DNA of 15,057 bases from Actinomycetota bacterium (GTDB lineage: Bacteria > Actinomycetota > Actinomycetes > S36-B12): contig WLHM01000003.1 in NCBI GenBank assembly GCA_009702725.1, positions 1-15,057 of the forward strand. The letters are read 5' to 3'. The notes beneath the pieces are model-generated. The model did no database searches and was not told the origin of the DNA. It saw only the letters and a list, made by a program, of their open reading frames with translations. Both the position numbers and the translations under genes were made by a program. Positions 6,569 to 12,458 of this stretch are shown here, one piece after another (within the stretch, counting starts at the first letter, position 1; each line of letters begins with the position of its first letter).

Positions 6569-6964
6569 CTAGCAAAATGATTCTCGATCAACTACGGCCC
6601 GGGTGACAGTTCCTACTCCAATGCGCTTTGCCTGCCCAGACGCCAAAGTATGACTCGCACTTACGGCGAAAGAAACACGATTGCCAACCACATCGATAAT
6701 TTCAGCATGTGCGTGAACTTTGGCACCTATCGGAGACGCCGCTATATGGTCGACCTCGACCCTAGTGCCGACCGAGGTGTGTCCCGGCGCTAGCCGTCCT
6801 GCAAGCGCGGCACAGGTAGCTGCCTCCAGCAGCGCTATTAAACGTGGTGTCGCCAAGAAGGGCACCTCACCGCTGCCCATCCATTCGGCGGTATCGGCCG
6901 GTGTCACAGTCATGGTGGCATCACCATGTGCATTGAGCAGATTATCGAGCAACGAATTAGTCAC
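6569..6964 (-). CDS. FlK-like hotdog-fold thioesterase
   Basis: This 131-residue protein belongs to the fluoroacetyl-CoA-thioesterase-like hotdog family. FATP-like LATPRLIALLEAA and GTRVEVDHIAASPIG align with the FlK sequence as I remember it. T39, E47 and H73 fall at the same relative spacing (8 and 26 residues) as the FlK catalytic residues T42, E50 and H76. The chemistry is probably hydrolysis of an acyl-CoA thioester. Relatives are common in actinobacteria that make no fluoroacetate, so a housekeeping acyl-CoA is more likely than a fluorinated substrate. The start is uncertain: GTG at 6964 gives FlK-like length, and an ATG at 6913 is possible; neither has a good ribosome binding site. It follows the biotinyl carrier by 17 bases and is probably the last gene of the sigR cluster. 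Confidence 0.85.
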   Translation of the reverse strand: MTNSLLDNLLNAHGDATMTVTPADTAEWMGSGEVPFLATPRLIALLEAATCAALAGRLAPGHTSVGTRVEVDHIAASPIGAKVHAHAEIIDVVGNRVSFAVSASHTLASGQAKRIGVGTVTRAVVDRESFC

Positions 6965-6981
6965 GAGCCCAACCAGTCCAG

Positions 6982-7197
6982 CTACAAAACTATGGCGATG
7001 ACATCGCCTTCACGAACTACATCTCCGGGGGCAACGACAATCTCGGTTACAATTCCGGCTTCCTCCACAATAACTGGTATCTCCATTTTCATGGACTCAA
7101 GAATCACCAGAGTGTCGCCAACGACAACTTCATCGCCGACGGTGGCCAAGACCGTAAGGACTGATGCGACCATTTCAGCACGTATGGTCTGTGACAT
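6982..7197 (-). CDS. Small biotin/lipoyl carrier protein (TB7.3-like)
   Basis: This 71-residue protein is a lone biotinyl/lipoyl domain. ESMKMEIP at 34-41 carries the modified lysine K37, and the MKM context indicates biotin rather than lipoate. The two symmetrical halves of the flattened barrel are visible, GDEVVVGD at 21-28 and GDVVREGD at 58-65. It matches M. tuberculosis TB7.3 (Rv3221c), which also sits next to the SigH/RshA genes. Carriers of this kind normally shuttle carboxyl groups in biotin-dependent carboxylases, but no carboxylase subunit is encoded here. The start has a near-perfect ribosome binding site at 7201-7208. A 56-base gap separates it from rsrA, so it may be co-transcribed or have its own promoter. 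Confidence 0.93.
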   Translation of the reverse strand: MSQTIRAEMVASVLTVLATVGDEVVVGDTLVILESMKMEIPVIVEEAGIVTEIVVAPGDVVREGDVIAIVL

Positions 7198-7200
7198 TTG

Positions 7201-7208
7201 CCCTCCTT
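7201..7208 (-). promoter_or_regulatory. Strong ribosome binding site of the biotinyl carrier gene
   Basis: AAGGAGGG ends three bases before the ATG at 7197, the strongest Shine-Dalgarno sequence in the window. It suggests high expression of this small protein. Confidence 0.75.
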
Positions 7209-7253
7209 AGACTCCGTTACCATCATTTCATGATTTAGCACCTGATTGCACCA

Positions 7254-7538
7254 TTAGTCTCGATAAGTGGCGTAGTCTCGATAAGTGGCGCTAATCTGCC
7301 TGACTTCGGCGACTATCCGGGCTCGGCACTCAGCTGTGATCTCAGCATCACCGCATGAGCGCTTAACCATGGCCTTAATGGAGACTTCGGCAGCATAACT
7401 TTCATTACATGGCGGGCATTCAGCCAGGTGCGTGGTGACTTCGAGGTAGTGAACTTCATCAATCTCGCCGTCAACATATAAATAGGTCAGCGATAGCACC
7501 TCGGTGCACGGTGTAGCGTGCGGGTTTCCGCAACTCAT
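7254..7538 (-). CDS. rsrA: Zinc-containing redox-sensing anti-sigma factor (RsrA/RshA)
   Basis: This 94-residue ZAS-family protein binds and silences SigR until thiol oxidation expels its zinc. The key residues match Streptomyces RsrA position for position: C3, H7, C11, H37, C41 and C44, including the H-x3-C-x2-C motif HLAECPPC. In RsrA, zinc is held by H37, C41, C44 and another cysteine, with C11 and C44 forming the trigger disulfide. A further C62 follows the VKR motif where RsrA has two cysteines; here the first is serine. The ATG overlaps the sigR stop as ATGA and has GGGAG upstream, so the partners are translationally coupled. The last residues are duplicated by an 18-base tandem repeat. 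Confidence 0.95.
   Translation of the reverse strand: MSCGNPHATPCTEVLSLTYLYVDGEIDEVHYLEVTTHLAECPPCNESYAAEVSIKAMVKRSCGDAEITAECRARIVAEVRQISATYRDYATYRD
7255..7290. repeat. Perfect 18-base tandem duplication at the 3' end of rsrA
   Basis: Two identical 18-base units (7255-7272 and 7273-7290) lie head to tail in the last codons of rsrA. The unit is a multiple of three and keeps the frame, so the protein ends ATYRDYATYRD. The repeat stops one base before the gene end. Confidence 0.95.
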
Positions 7539-8164
7539 GACCCACTCCCTTCGATCGGAGCCGCCGAGATAAACCCACGCGCGGTCGCGTATTCGGTTAG
7601 TTGGTCACGAAGGAGTCTTCTCCCTCGATGCAGTCTTGACATCACGGTGCCCACCGGTGTCTCCATGATCTCGGCTATCTCTTTATAGGAGAACCCTTCG
7701 ACATCGGCCAAATAAACCGCGAGCCGAAACTCCTCAGGCACCGCAGCCAGTGCGTCCCTTACTTCGGCGTCGACCAAATGATCAAGGGCTTCAACCTCGG
7801 CCGAGCGAAGACCAGTGGAGGTATGTGATGCGGCCTCGTGGATCTGCCAATCCGTTAAATCATCAGTGCCTGTTTGATACGGTTGACGCTGCTTCTTGCG
7901 ATAGATATTGATGTAGGTGTTCGTGAGAATACGAAAAAGCCAGGCCTTCATGTTCGTGCCATCTACAAAGGAGTCAAACGCCGCAAATGCTTTTACGTAG
8001 GTCTCTTGCACGAGATCTTCAGCATCTGTGGGATTACGTGTCATTCGAAGTGCGGCTCCATAGAGTTTGTCCATCAAGGGCATGGAGTCGCGCTCAAAGC
8101 GCTCGGACCGCGCATTCGCCGTCTCAATAGCGGCTTCGACCATAGCGTTTGTATTCTCAGTCAT
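7535..8164 (-). CDS. sigR: Redox-stress ECF sigma factor SigR/SigH
   Basis: This 209-residue ECF sigma factor directs the disulfide-stress regulon (thioredoxin, mycothiol and related genes in known relatives). Region 2 runs from about 26 to 95, with AALRMTRNPTDAEDLVQETYVKAF and GTNMKAWLFRILTNTYIN. Region 4 runs from about 133 to 188, with VPEEFRLAVYLADVEGFSYKEIAEIM and TVMSRLHRGRR. Even the C-terminal GSGS matches Streptomyces SigR. The ATG at 8164 is preferred: it lies 11 bases after the upstream SRAP stop and has a weak AGGA nearby. An in-frame GTG at 8209 would add 15 residues and starts almost at the predicted transcript end. The gene is followed by its anti-sigma factor with a 4-base overlap and has its own SigR-type promoter. 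Confidence 0.95.
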   Translation of the reverse strand: MTENTNAMVEAAIETANARSERFERDSMPLMDKLYGAALRMTRNPTDAEDLVQETYVKAFAAFDSFVDGTNMKAWLFRILTNTYINIYRKKQRQPYQTGTDDLTDWQIHEAASHTSTGLRSAEVEALDHLVDAEVRDALAAVPEEFRLAVYLADVEGFSYKEIAEIMETPVGTVMSRLHRGRRLLRDQLTEYATARGFISAAPIEGSGS

Positions 8165-8175
8165 CGAGGGGAATC

Positions 8176-8928
8176 CTATTGCTGCGGTTCTGGTATCAAA
8201 GAGGAGCACACCTCTTGAAACTCCGATGGGCCCGCGGGTATTCCGGGCAGGGCTGAAACTAACGCCGGTCCGTTGTTGCTCACCTTATTTACCACGGTCG
8301 ACACCGGGTAGGAAGCCAACGGAACCGAGGTTGTTGCCCCGGCCAAGGCCAATTCGCCGCCAACGCAGTGGTCGAGCCAACCGGAGCGATCTTCGCGCGC
8401 GATCAACACCGGCATCCGGTCGTGAATCTGCGAGATATCCCCTTTGGAGGCGGTCGTGATGATCGTGCAGGTCATCAACCAGGCTGCCGGATTTGGCTCA
8501 GCGACACTTGGGTCCCGCCACCACTCGTAAAGCCCCGCCATCGCCAGCGGTGCTCCATCAGCTGCATGTATGTAGAACGGCTGCTTTGGTGGGGCGGACC
8601 ACTCGTAATAGCCATTGGCCGGAATTAGGCAGCGCCGCTTACCAAACGCACTGCGAAATGAGGGTTTATCAGCAACGGTCTCAACACGGGCATTAATCAT
8701 GCGTGAAGCCATCGACCTATCTTTGGCCCAGGAGGGAACTAGCCCCCAGTGGGCAACTTCGAGTGCATTACCGGGCGTAGCGCTGTCCTTATTGTCCACG
8801 ACCACATATACCCGCTTTGTTGGTGCCACGTTGTAATCAGCTAATAGGTTCTCCACCGGAGGAATAATGACTTCAAATTCGGCAACTAGGGCAGCTGGGT
8901 CGAGGGCCGCTACATATCGTCCGCACAT
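8176..8928 (-). CDS. SOS response-associated peptidase family protein (SRAP, YedK/HMCES)
   Basis: This 250-residue SRAP protein has all catalytic positions. C2 follows the initiator Met, which must be removed so that the cysteine can form a thiazolidine DNA-protein crosslink with abasic sites in single-stranded DNA. The other sites are N79 in MINARVET, E109 in NGYYEW and H169 in IHDRMPVLI. NVAPT at 33-37 and AHWGLVPSWAK at 59-69 are family signatures. The role is protection of abasic sites during replication. The ATG is three bases after the FUSC stop, with GGAGG 11 bases upstream inside the FUSC gene, so the two are probably translated from one message. The gene's 3' end contains the sigR promoter. 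M. tuberculosis Rv3226c is the equivalent gene in the same neighbourhood. Confidence 0.95.
   Translation of the reverse strand: MCGRYVAALDPAALVAEFEVIIPPVENLLADYNVAPTKRVYVVVDNKDSATPGNALEVAHWGLVPSWAKDRSMASRMINARVETVADKPSFRSAFGKRRCLIPANGYYEWSAPPKQPFYIHAADGAPLAMAGLYEWWRDPSVAEPNPAAWLMTCTIITTASKGDISQIHDRMPVLIAREDRSGWLDHCVGGELALAGATTSVPLASYPVSTVVNKVSNNGPALVSALPGIPAGPSEFQEVCSSLIPEPQQ
8219..8244 (-). promoter_or_regulatory. SigR-type autoregulatory promoter, GGAAT-N18-GTT
   Basis: On the minus strand GGAAT (8244-8240) is followed by exactly 18 bases and GTT (8221-8219). This fits the consensus of Streptomyces SigR and mycobacterial SigH promoters. It lies within the last codons of the SRAP gene and points at sigR, 55 bases before the ATG. 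SigR and SigH are known to transcribe their own genes. Confidence 0.8.
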
Positions 8929-8931
8929 GGA

Positions 8932-10086
8932 CTAAGAATCCTCCATCTCAGCCGATGGGTCAGTGCTTCTGAAAAGCATTAACTGCTGTCGGAAATTATC
9001 GAGTCGGCCGACAAGGGAGACCGAAGCAAGCACATCACTTACGACTTCATTATGGCCAACAAGTTCATCCGCGGTAAGCCGCAATCGTGCGTGGAATTCC
9101 TCGTCAACCTCTGCCAGCCTGTGCTCATTGGTACCTCCAAGTGGCTCCCCCTGCGCACCGAGTGCCACTCGAGCCATCTCCGCGGCCAGCGCTGTCACCT
9201 TGCGTAGTTCGTCAGCAGTAAGGCTGGGCTGCAAGTCGCGGTCATAGAGCAAATTAGCCGCCCCTGCGATTCCACGAATTTGGATGACGATCCCACCCAT
9301 CGCTCGTAGTTGCAGCGCATCTGCGTCGAGCCGGCTTCTGACCTTATTCCCACGCGGATTAAATTGCACACTCTCCGCTAATCGCCCCAGTTCGCTCAAT
9401 GCATCCGCCATGAGAGGCTGCAAGGCTCGGCTCGCGGTGATGTACTCGTGAATCTCATCATTCTTCAAAGGGCCCTTGGCTCGACCACTTTCGCTTCCTA
9501 TCGCTTCTAACAAGGCAATTGCTGCATCACGCGGCAGTTTCAGTTTCGCCTCAAAAATCTCCGGCTTAGGTCGAGGCGGGTAGATATAGATTGCAGCGAT
9601 GCCAATTGCTCCCCCGATTACCACATCCAACACCCGCCAAAGATCCTGCGTGAAGGTGTTTGGACCGATCGCCATCACAAAAATTACCGCGGTCGGGATC
9701 TGCAGCTGACCACCAATCGACCAGGGCAGGGCTCGCGCGACGAGAAGTGAAACGAGCGTCGCGATGGCAAAAGACCACCAGGTCAAGCCGACCCAGTTAA
9801 CCCACAATGCCGAAACCAAGACTGCAGCCCCGCTACCGATGATCCGCTGGAGCGAGACACCCAAAGTGCTCCAAGGTGAAGTTTGTACGACCAAGAGCGC
9901 CGTCAGCGGTGCAAAAAAACCTAATTGGCTATGCGTCAGCGAAATTGCGACCAGCCACGAGACGCTAATCGCCAGTGCTACCCGCACCACTTGGCCAATG
10001 GATCCGAGGCCGCGCCCCCCTTGTAGGAGCACCCCCGAAATACTCATTTCGGGGAGCAGGTCTAGTCCGTGATTGGTCTTGGCCAC
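8932..10086 (-). CDS. FUSC-family inner membrane protein (aromatic acid exporter-like)
   Basis: This 384-residue protein has a cluster of about six membrane helices in its first 170 residues and a long hydrophilic, largely helical C-terminal half. Family signatures are LGFFAPLTALLVVQTSP, LQRIIGSGAAV and WRVLDVVIGGAIGIAAIYIYPP. The FUSC family includes aromatic acid and fusaric acid exporters and uncharacterised bacterial proteins; the substrate here is unknown. I chose the GTG at 10086 because TACGCT lies exactly six bases before it and nothing suggests a Shine-Dalgarno sequence. An ATG at 10119 would add 11 residues but would overlap the -10 box of the divergent gene. The SRAP gene follows after three bases. 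Confidence 0.85.
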   Translation of the reverse strand: MAKTNHGLDLLPEMSISGVLLQGGRGLGSIGQVVRVALAISVSWLVAISLTHSQLGFFAPLTALLVVQTSPWSTLGVSLQRIIGSGAAVLVSALWVNWVGLTWWSFAIATLVSLLVARALPWSIGGQLQIPTAVIFVMAIGPNTFTQDLWRVLDVVIGGAIGIAAIYIYPPRPKPEIFEAKLKLPRDAAIALLEAIGSESGRAKGPLKNDEIHEYITASRALQPLMADALSELGRLAESVQFNPRGNKVRSRLDADALQLRAMGGIVIQIRGIAGAANLLYDRDLQPSLTADELRKVTALAAEMARVALGAQGEPLGGTNEHRLAEVDEEFHARLRLTADELVGHNEVVSDVLASVSLVGRLDNFRQQLMLFRSTDPSAEMEDS

Positions 10087-10092
10087 CGGCCC

Positions 10093-10098
10093 AGCGTA
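10093..10098 (-). promoter_or_regulatory. -10 box of a predicted leaderless promoter (FUSC gene)
   Basis: TACGCT on the minus strand is followed by six bases and then the GTG at 10086. It is back to back with TATGCT at 10119-10124, with only 20 bases between the two hexamers. Confidence 0.45.
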
Positions 10099-10118
10099 GT
10101 GCCAATGAGCGGACCTCA

Positions 10119-10124
10119 TATGCT
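10119..10124 (+). promoter_or_regulatory. -10 box of a predicted leaderless promoter (YHYH gene)
   Basis: TATGCT is followed by seven bases and then the ATG at 10132. It selects this ATG among several in-frame ATG codons (10069, 10105, 10120, 10132, 10141). Confidence 0.5.
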
Positions 10125-10131
10125 GTTGCGT

Positions 10132-11121
10132 ATGGCTGAAATGAGTCGTCGGACTGTTCTTGTCGCGGGGGTTTCCCTAGGGTTCGCAATGACGACTTCG
10201 GGGGCAACGGCACTGCGTGCTTTAGCCGCTGATGGGGTGCGCACCGTCAACGTCCTAGGTGATTACACGATCCGTAATGCCACGACCGGGTGCCAGGTTT
10301 CCGTCACCGTACGTAAAGGCATACGGAGCATCACCTCGAATGGATTACCCGATTATCAACCAGGCACCTTCCCTAATTCGGGTAACCCCAACGCCATTAG
10401 CGCGCAGAACTATTCATACTCCTTGCCGACGAAACCAAAACTCACGACGATCACGCCATTCGACATCCCGCAGTCATTCGGTATCTCAGTTGACGGAGTG
10501 CTCTTCGATCCTTTCGCCGCCGAGTATTGGAACAAAGACCGGAACAGCGGTTGGCAGTACTACGCACTAGGTGGTGGGGTCGACTTAGGTATTGACCAGA
10601 ACAATGCTCATGTGCAGCCCAGTGGCGCCTACCACTTGCACGGTGTCCCCGATGGCCTCCTCAAAGTCCTTGGGAGTTCGCGGCATTCACCACTTGTTGG
10701 ATGGGCCGGTGATGGCTTTCCTATCTACGTACGCAACGGTTACGCGAATTCGAAGAAGGCCGGCAAGGTCCGGGCCATAAAATCGTCTTACCAACTCAAA
10801 ACCGGTACGCGCCCCTCCGGGCCGGGCGGCACCTACAACGGCTGGTTCAATCAGGACTACGAGTACATAGCTGGTTCTGGTGATCTCGACGCGGCTAACG
10901 GGCGCTTTTGCGTGACACCTGACCACCCCAAGGGCACCTACGCGTATTTCATCACCGACGGTTTCCCAAGTGTGCCAAATGCCTTCGCGGGAAGCATCGC
11001 ATCAAGTTTCCTCGCGAAAGCACCTACCGGTGGAGCACCTACTGGCGGACCACCATCCGGCGGCGGACCACCTACTGGCGGACCACCCGGCGGCGGACCA
11101 CCCCCTAGGGCTAAGGGCTGA
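10132..11121 (+). CDS. Tat-exported YHYH-domain protein with a Gly/Pro-rich tail
   Basis: This 329-residue protein starts with a twin-arginine signal peptide (SRRTVLVAG at 5-13, hydrophobic core, cleavage probably near ALRALAA at 33), so it should be exported folded. The body resembles YHYH-domain proteins: PSGAYHLHGVPDGLL (YHLH at 167-170 in place of YHYH), HSPLVGWAGDGFPIY at 185-199, and GDLDAANGRFCVTPDHPKGTYAYF. The family function is unknown; the histidines may bind metal. The mature protein has two cysteines, C54 and C260. The last 30 residues or so are an imperfect PTGGPPSGGGP repeat. The start is set by a -10 box seven bases upstream and gives a compact Tat signal. Its TGA shares one base with the aroA ATG (TGATG). 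Confidence 0.85.
   Translation: MAEMSRRTVLVAGVSLGFAMTTSGATALRALAADGVRTVNVLGDYTIRNATTGCQVSVTVRKGIRSITSNGLPDYQPGTFPNSGNPNAISAQNYSYSLPTKPKLTTITPFDIPQSFGISVDGVLFDPFAAEYWNKDRNSGWQYYALGGGVDLGIDQNNAHVQPSGAYHLHGVPDGLLKVLGSSRHSPLVGWAGDGFPIYVRNGYANSKKAGKVRAIKSSYQLKTGTRPSGPGGTYNGWFNQDYEYIAGSGDLDAANGRFCVTPDHPKGTYAYFITDGFPSVPNAFAGSIASSFLAKAPTGGAPTGGPPSGGGPPTGGPPGGGPPPRAKG
11038..11100 (+). repeat. Imperfect 30-33-base repeat encoding the Gly/Pro tail
   Basis: A 17-base unit beginning CCTACTGGCGG occurs at 11038-11054 and again at 11071-11087, each followed by a GGCGGCGGACCA-like stretch. It encodes PTGGPPSGGGP then PTGGPPGGGP, and is likely to vary in length between strains. Confidence 0.85.
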
Positions 11122-12458
11122 TGCCCGCAGCCAACACCCCGGGCGGTGAGCCGAAAGCGGCTACCAGCTTTTGGCCAGCACCCACCGCTGATGCCCCCGT
11201 ATCCGCCAAGGTGTCGGTACCAGGATCGAAATCTGCGACCAACCGCGCCCTCATTCTTGCCGCACTTGCTGACGGCCCAAGTCAGATTATTGACGCACTA
11301 GATGCCCGCGATACCCGGTTGATGATCAATGCCTTAGTTGCCATTGGCGTCGATATCGAAATAACTCCTGGCCGCCAACCCGGCAACTTTGACCTACTTG
11401 TCACCCCTAGACCACTACGCGGCCCAGCAACAATCGATGTCGGATTAGCGGGCACCGTAATGCGATTTGTTCCACCACTCGCAGCGCTCGCTACCGGTGA
11501 AGTGAATTTTGACGGGGATATTGGTGCCCGCAGCAGACCCATGGGGGCCACTCTTAATGCACTTAGCGACCTTGGCGTTAGCGTTACCGGTGAACAGTTG
11601 CCATTTACCATCGTCGCAACTGGTTCCGTCTCCGGTGGTCAAGTGACAATCGATGCGTCAACATCAAGTCAGTTCGTCTCTGCTCTCCTGCTATCAGGTG
11701 CCAGATACGAAAATGGAATCACGATTGCGCATGTTGGGCCGCCGGTACCAAGTCAGCCCCATATTGAGATGACCATTGAAATGCTGGCAGAGCACGGCGT
11801 CGAAGTTGATACGTCAATAGTCAATACCTGGCAGATTCGACGTCAAACCATCCGGGCAATTGATCGGCGGATTGAACCTGACTTATCCAATGCTGCCCCC
11901 TTCCTTGCAGCCGCAATGGTTACCAAGGGAACCGTGACCATTAATGGCTGGCCGGCATCGACCAGCCAACCCGGCGATGCCTTACGCGGACTCCTTCAGC
12001 GCATGGGCGCCCAAGTCAGTCTTGATGAAACCGGCTTGACGGTTTCAATGTCAGGTGACATTTTGGGCATCGATGCCGACCTCAGCGCGGTTGGTGAATT
12101 GACGCCAACTATCGCCGCACTGGCTGCGGTGGCCAATGGCCAAAGCCACTTAACGGGTATCGCGCATTTACGCGGCCATGAGACCGATCGTCTCAAAGCA
12201 CTTGCGCACGAAATAACGCATCTGGGTGGCGATGCCGTAGAAACACCTGATGGCCTGCATATCCGTCCAACTTTCATGCATGGCGGCCGTTGGGCCACCT
12301 ATGCCGATCATCGGATGGCGACGGCTGGTGCCGTAATCGGCCTGCATGTGCGCAATGTTGAAATCGAAGACATCTCAACCACCGAGAAAACTCTTCCCGA
12401 CTTCCCGGGCCGCTGGTCGCAAATGCTGGGTGCCGAAATTTCTACCGGTGACGCGTGA
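11121..12458 (+). CDS. aroA: 3-phosphoshikimate 1-carboxyvinyltransferase (EPSP synthase)
   Basis: This 445-residue enzyme joins phosphoenolpyruvate to shikimate 3-phosphate, the sixth step of the shikimate pathway to aromatic amino acids. Landmarks are PGSKSATNRA at 34-43 with K37 and R42 of the active site, GLAGTVMRF at 108-116, GARSRPMG at 135-142, SSQFVSALLL at 182-191, PDLSNAAPFLAAA at 253-265, HLRGHETDRL at 349-358, ADHRMA at 395-400 and TEKTLPDFP at 421-429. The pattern, including GELTP near 325 where E. coli AroA has its catalytic aspartate region, is that of actinobacterial AroA as I recall it from M. tuberculosis. The ATG overlaps the YHYH stop by one base, with AAGGG just upstream. 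Its stop overlaps the rsgA GTG by four bases. Confidence 0.97.
   Translation: MPAANTPGGEPKAATSFWPAPTADAPVSAKVSVPGSKSATNRALILAALADGPSQIIDALDARDTRLMINALVAIGVDIEITPGRQPGNFDLLVTPRPLRGPATIDVGLAGTVMRFVPPLAALATGEVNFDGDIGARSRPMGATLNALSDLGVSVTGEQLPFTIVATGSVSGGQVTIDASTSSQFVSALLLSGARYENGITIAHVGPPVPSQPHIEMTIEMLAEHGVEVDTSIVNTWQIRRQTIRAIDRRIEPDLSNAAPFLAAAMVTKGTVTINGWPASTSQPGDALRGLLQRMGAQVSLDETGLTVSMSGDILGIDADLSAVGELTPTIAALAAVANGQSHLTGIAHLRGHETDRLKALAHEITHLGGDAVETPDGLHIRPTFMHGGRWATYADHRMATAGAVIGLHVRNVEIEDISTTEKTLPDFPGRWSQMLGAEISTGDA

Noticed and set aside
6569..6964. Fluoroacetate resistance gene
   Set aside because: The triad fits FlK, but such proteins are widespread in organisms without fluorometabolites and nothing else here relates to fluorine.
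7217..7237. Inverted repeat ATCAT-GAA-ATGAT between rsrA and the carrier gene as a terminator
   Set aside because: Only five AT-rich pairs with a three-base loop and no T-run; too weak to call.
7255..7290. Direct repeats as a CRISPR or attachment site
   Set aside because: There are only two copies with no spacer, both inside the coding end of rsrA; a tandem duplication explains it.
11031..11104. Repeats as a CRISPR array
   Set aside because: In frame within the YHYH gene and encoding a Gly/Pro tail, with no unique spacers.
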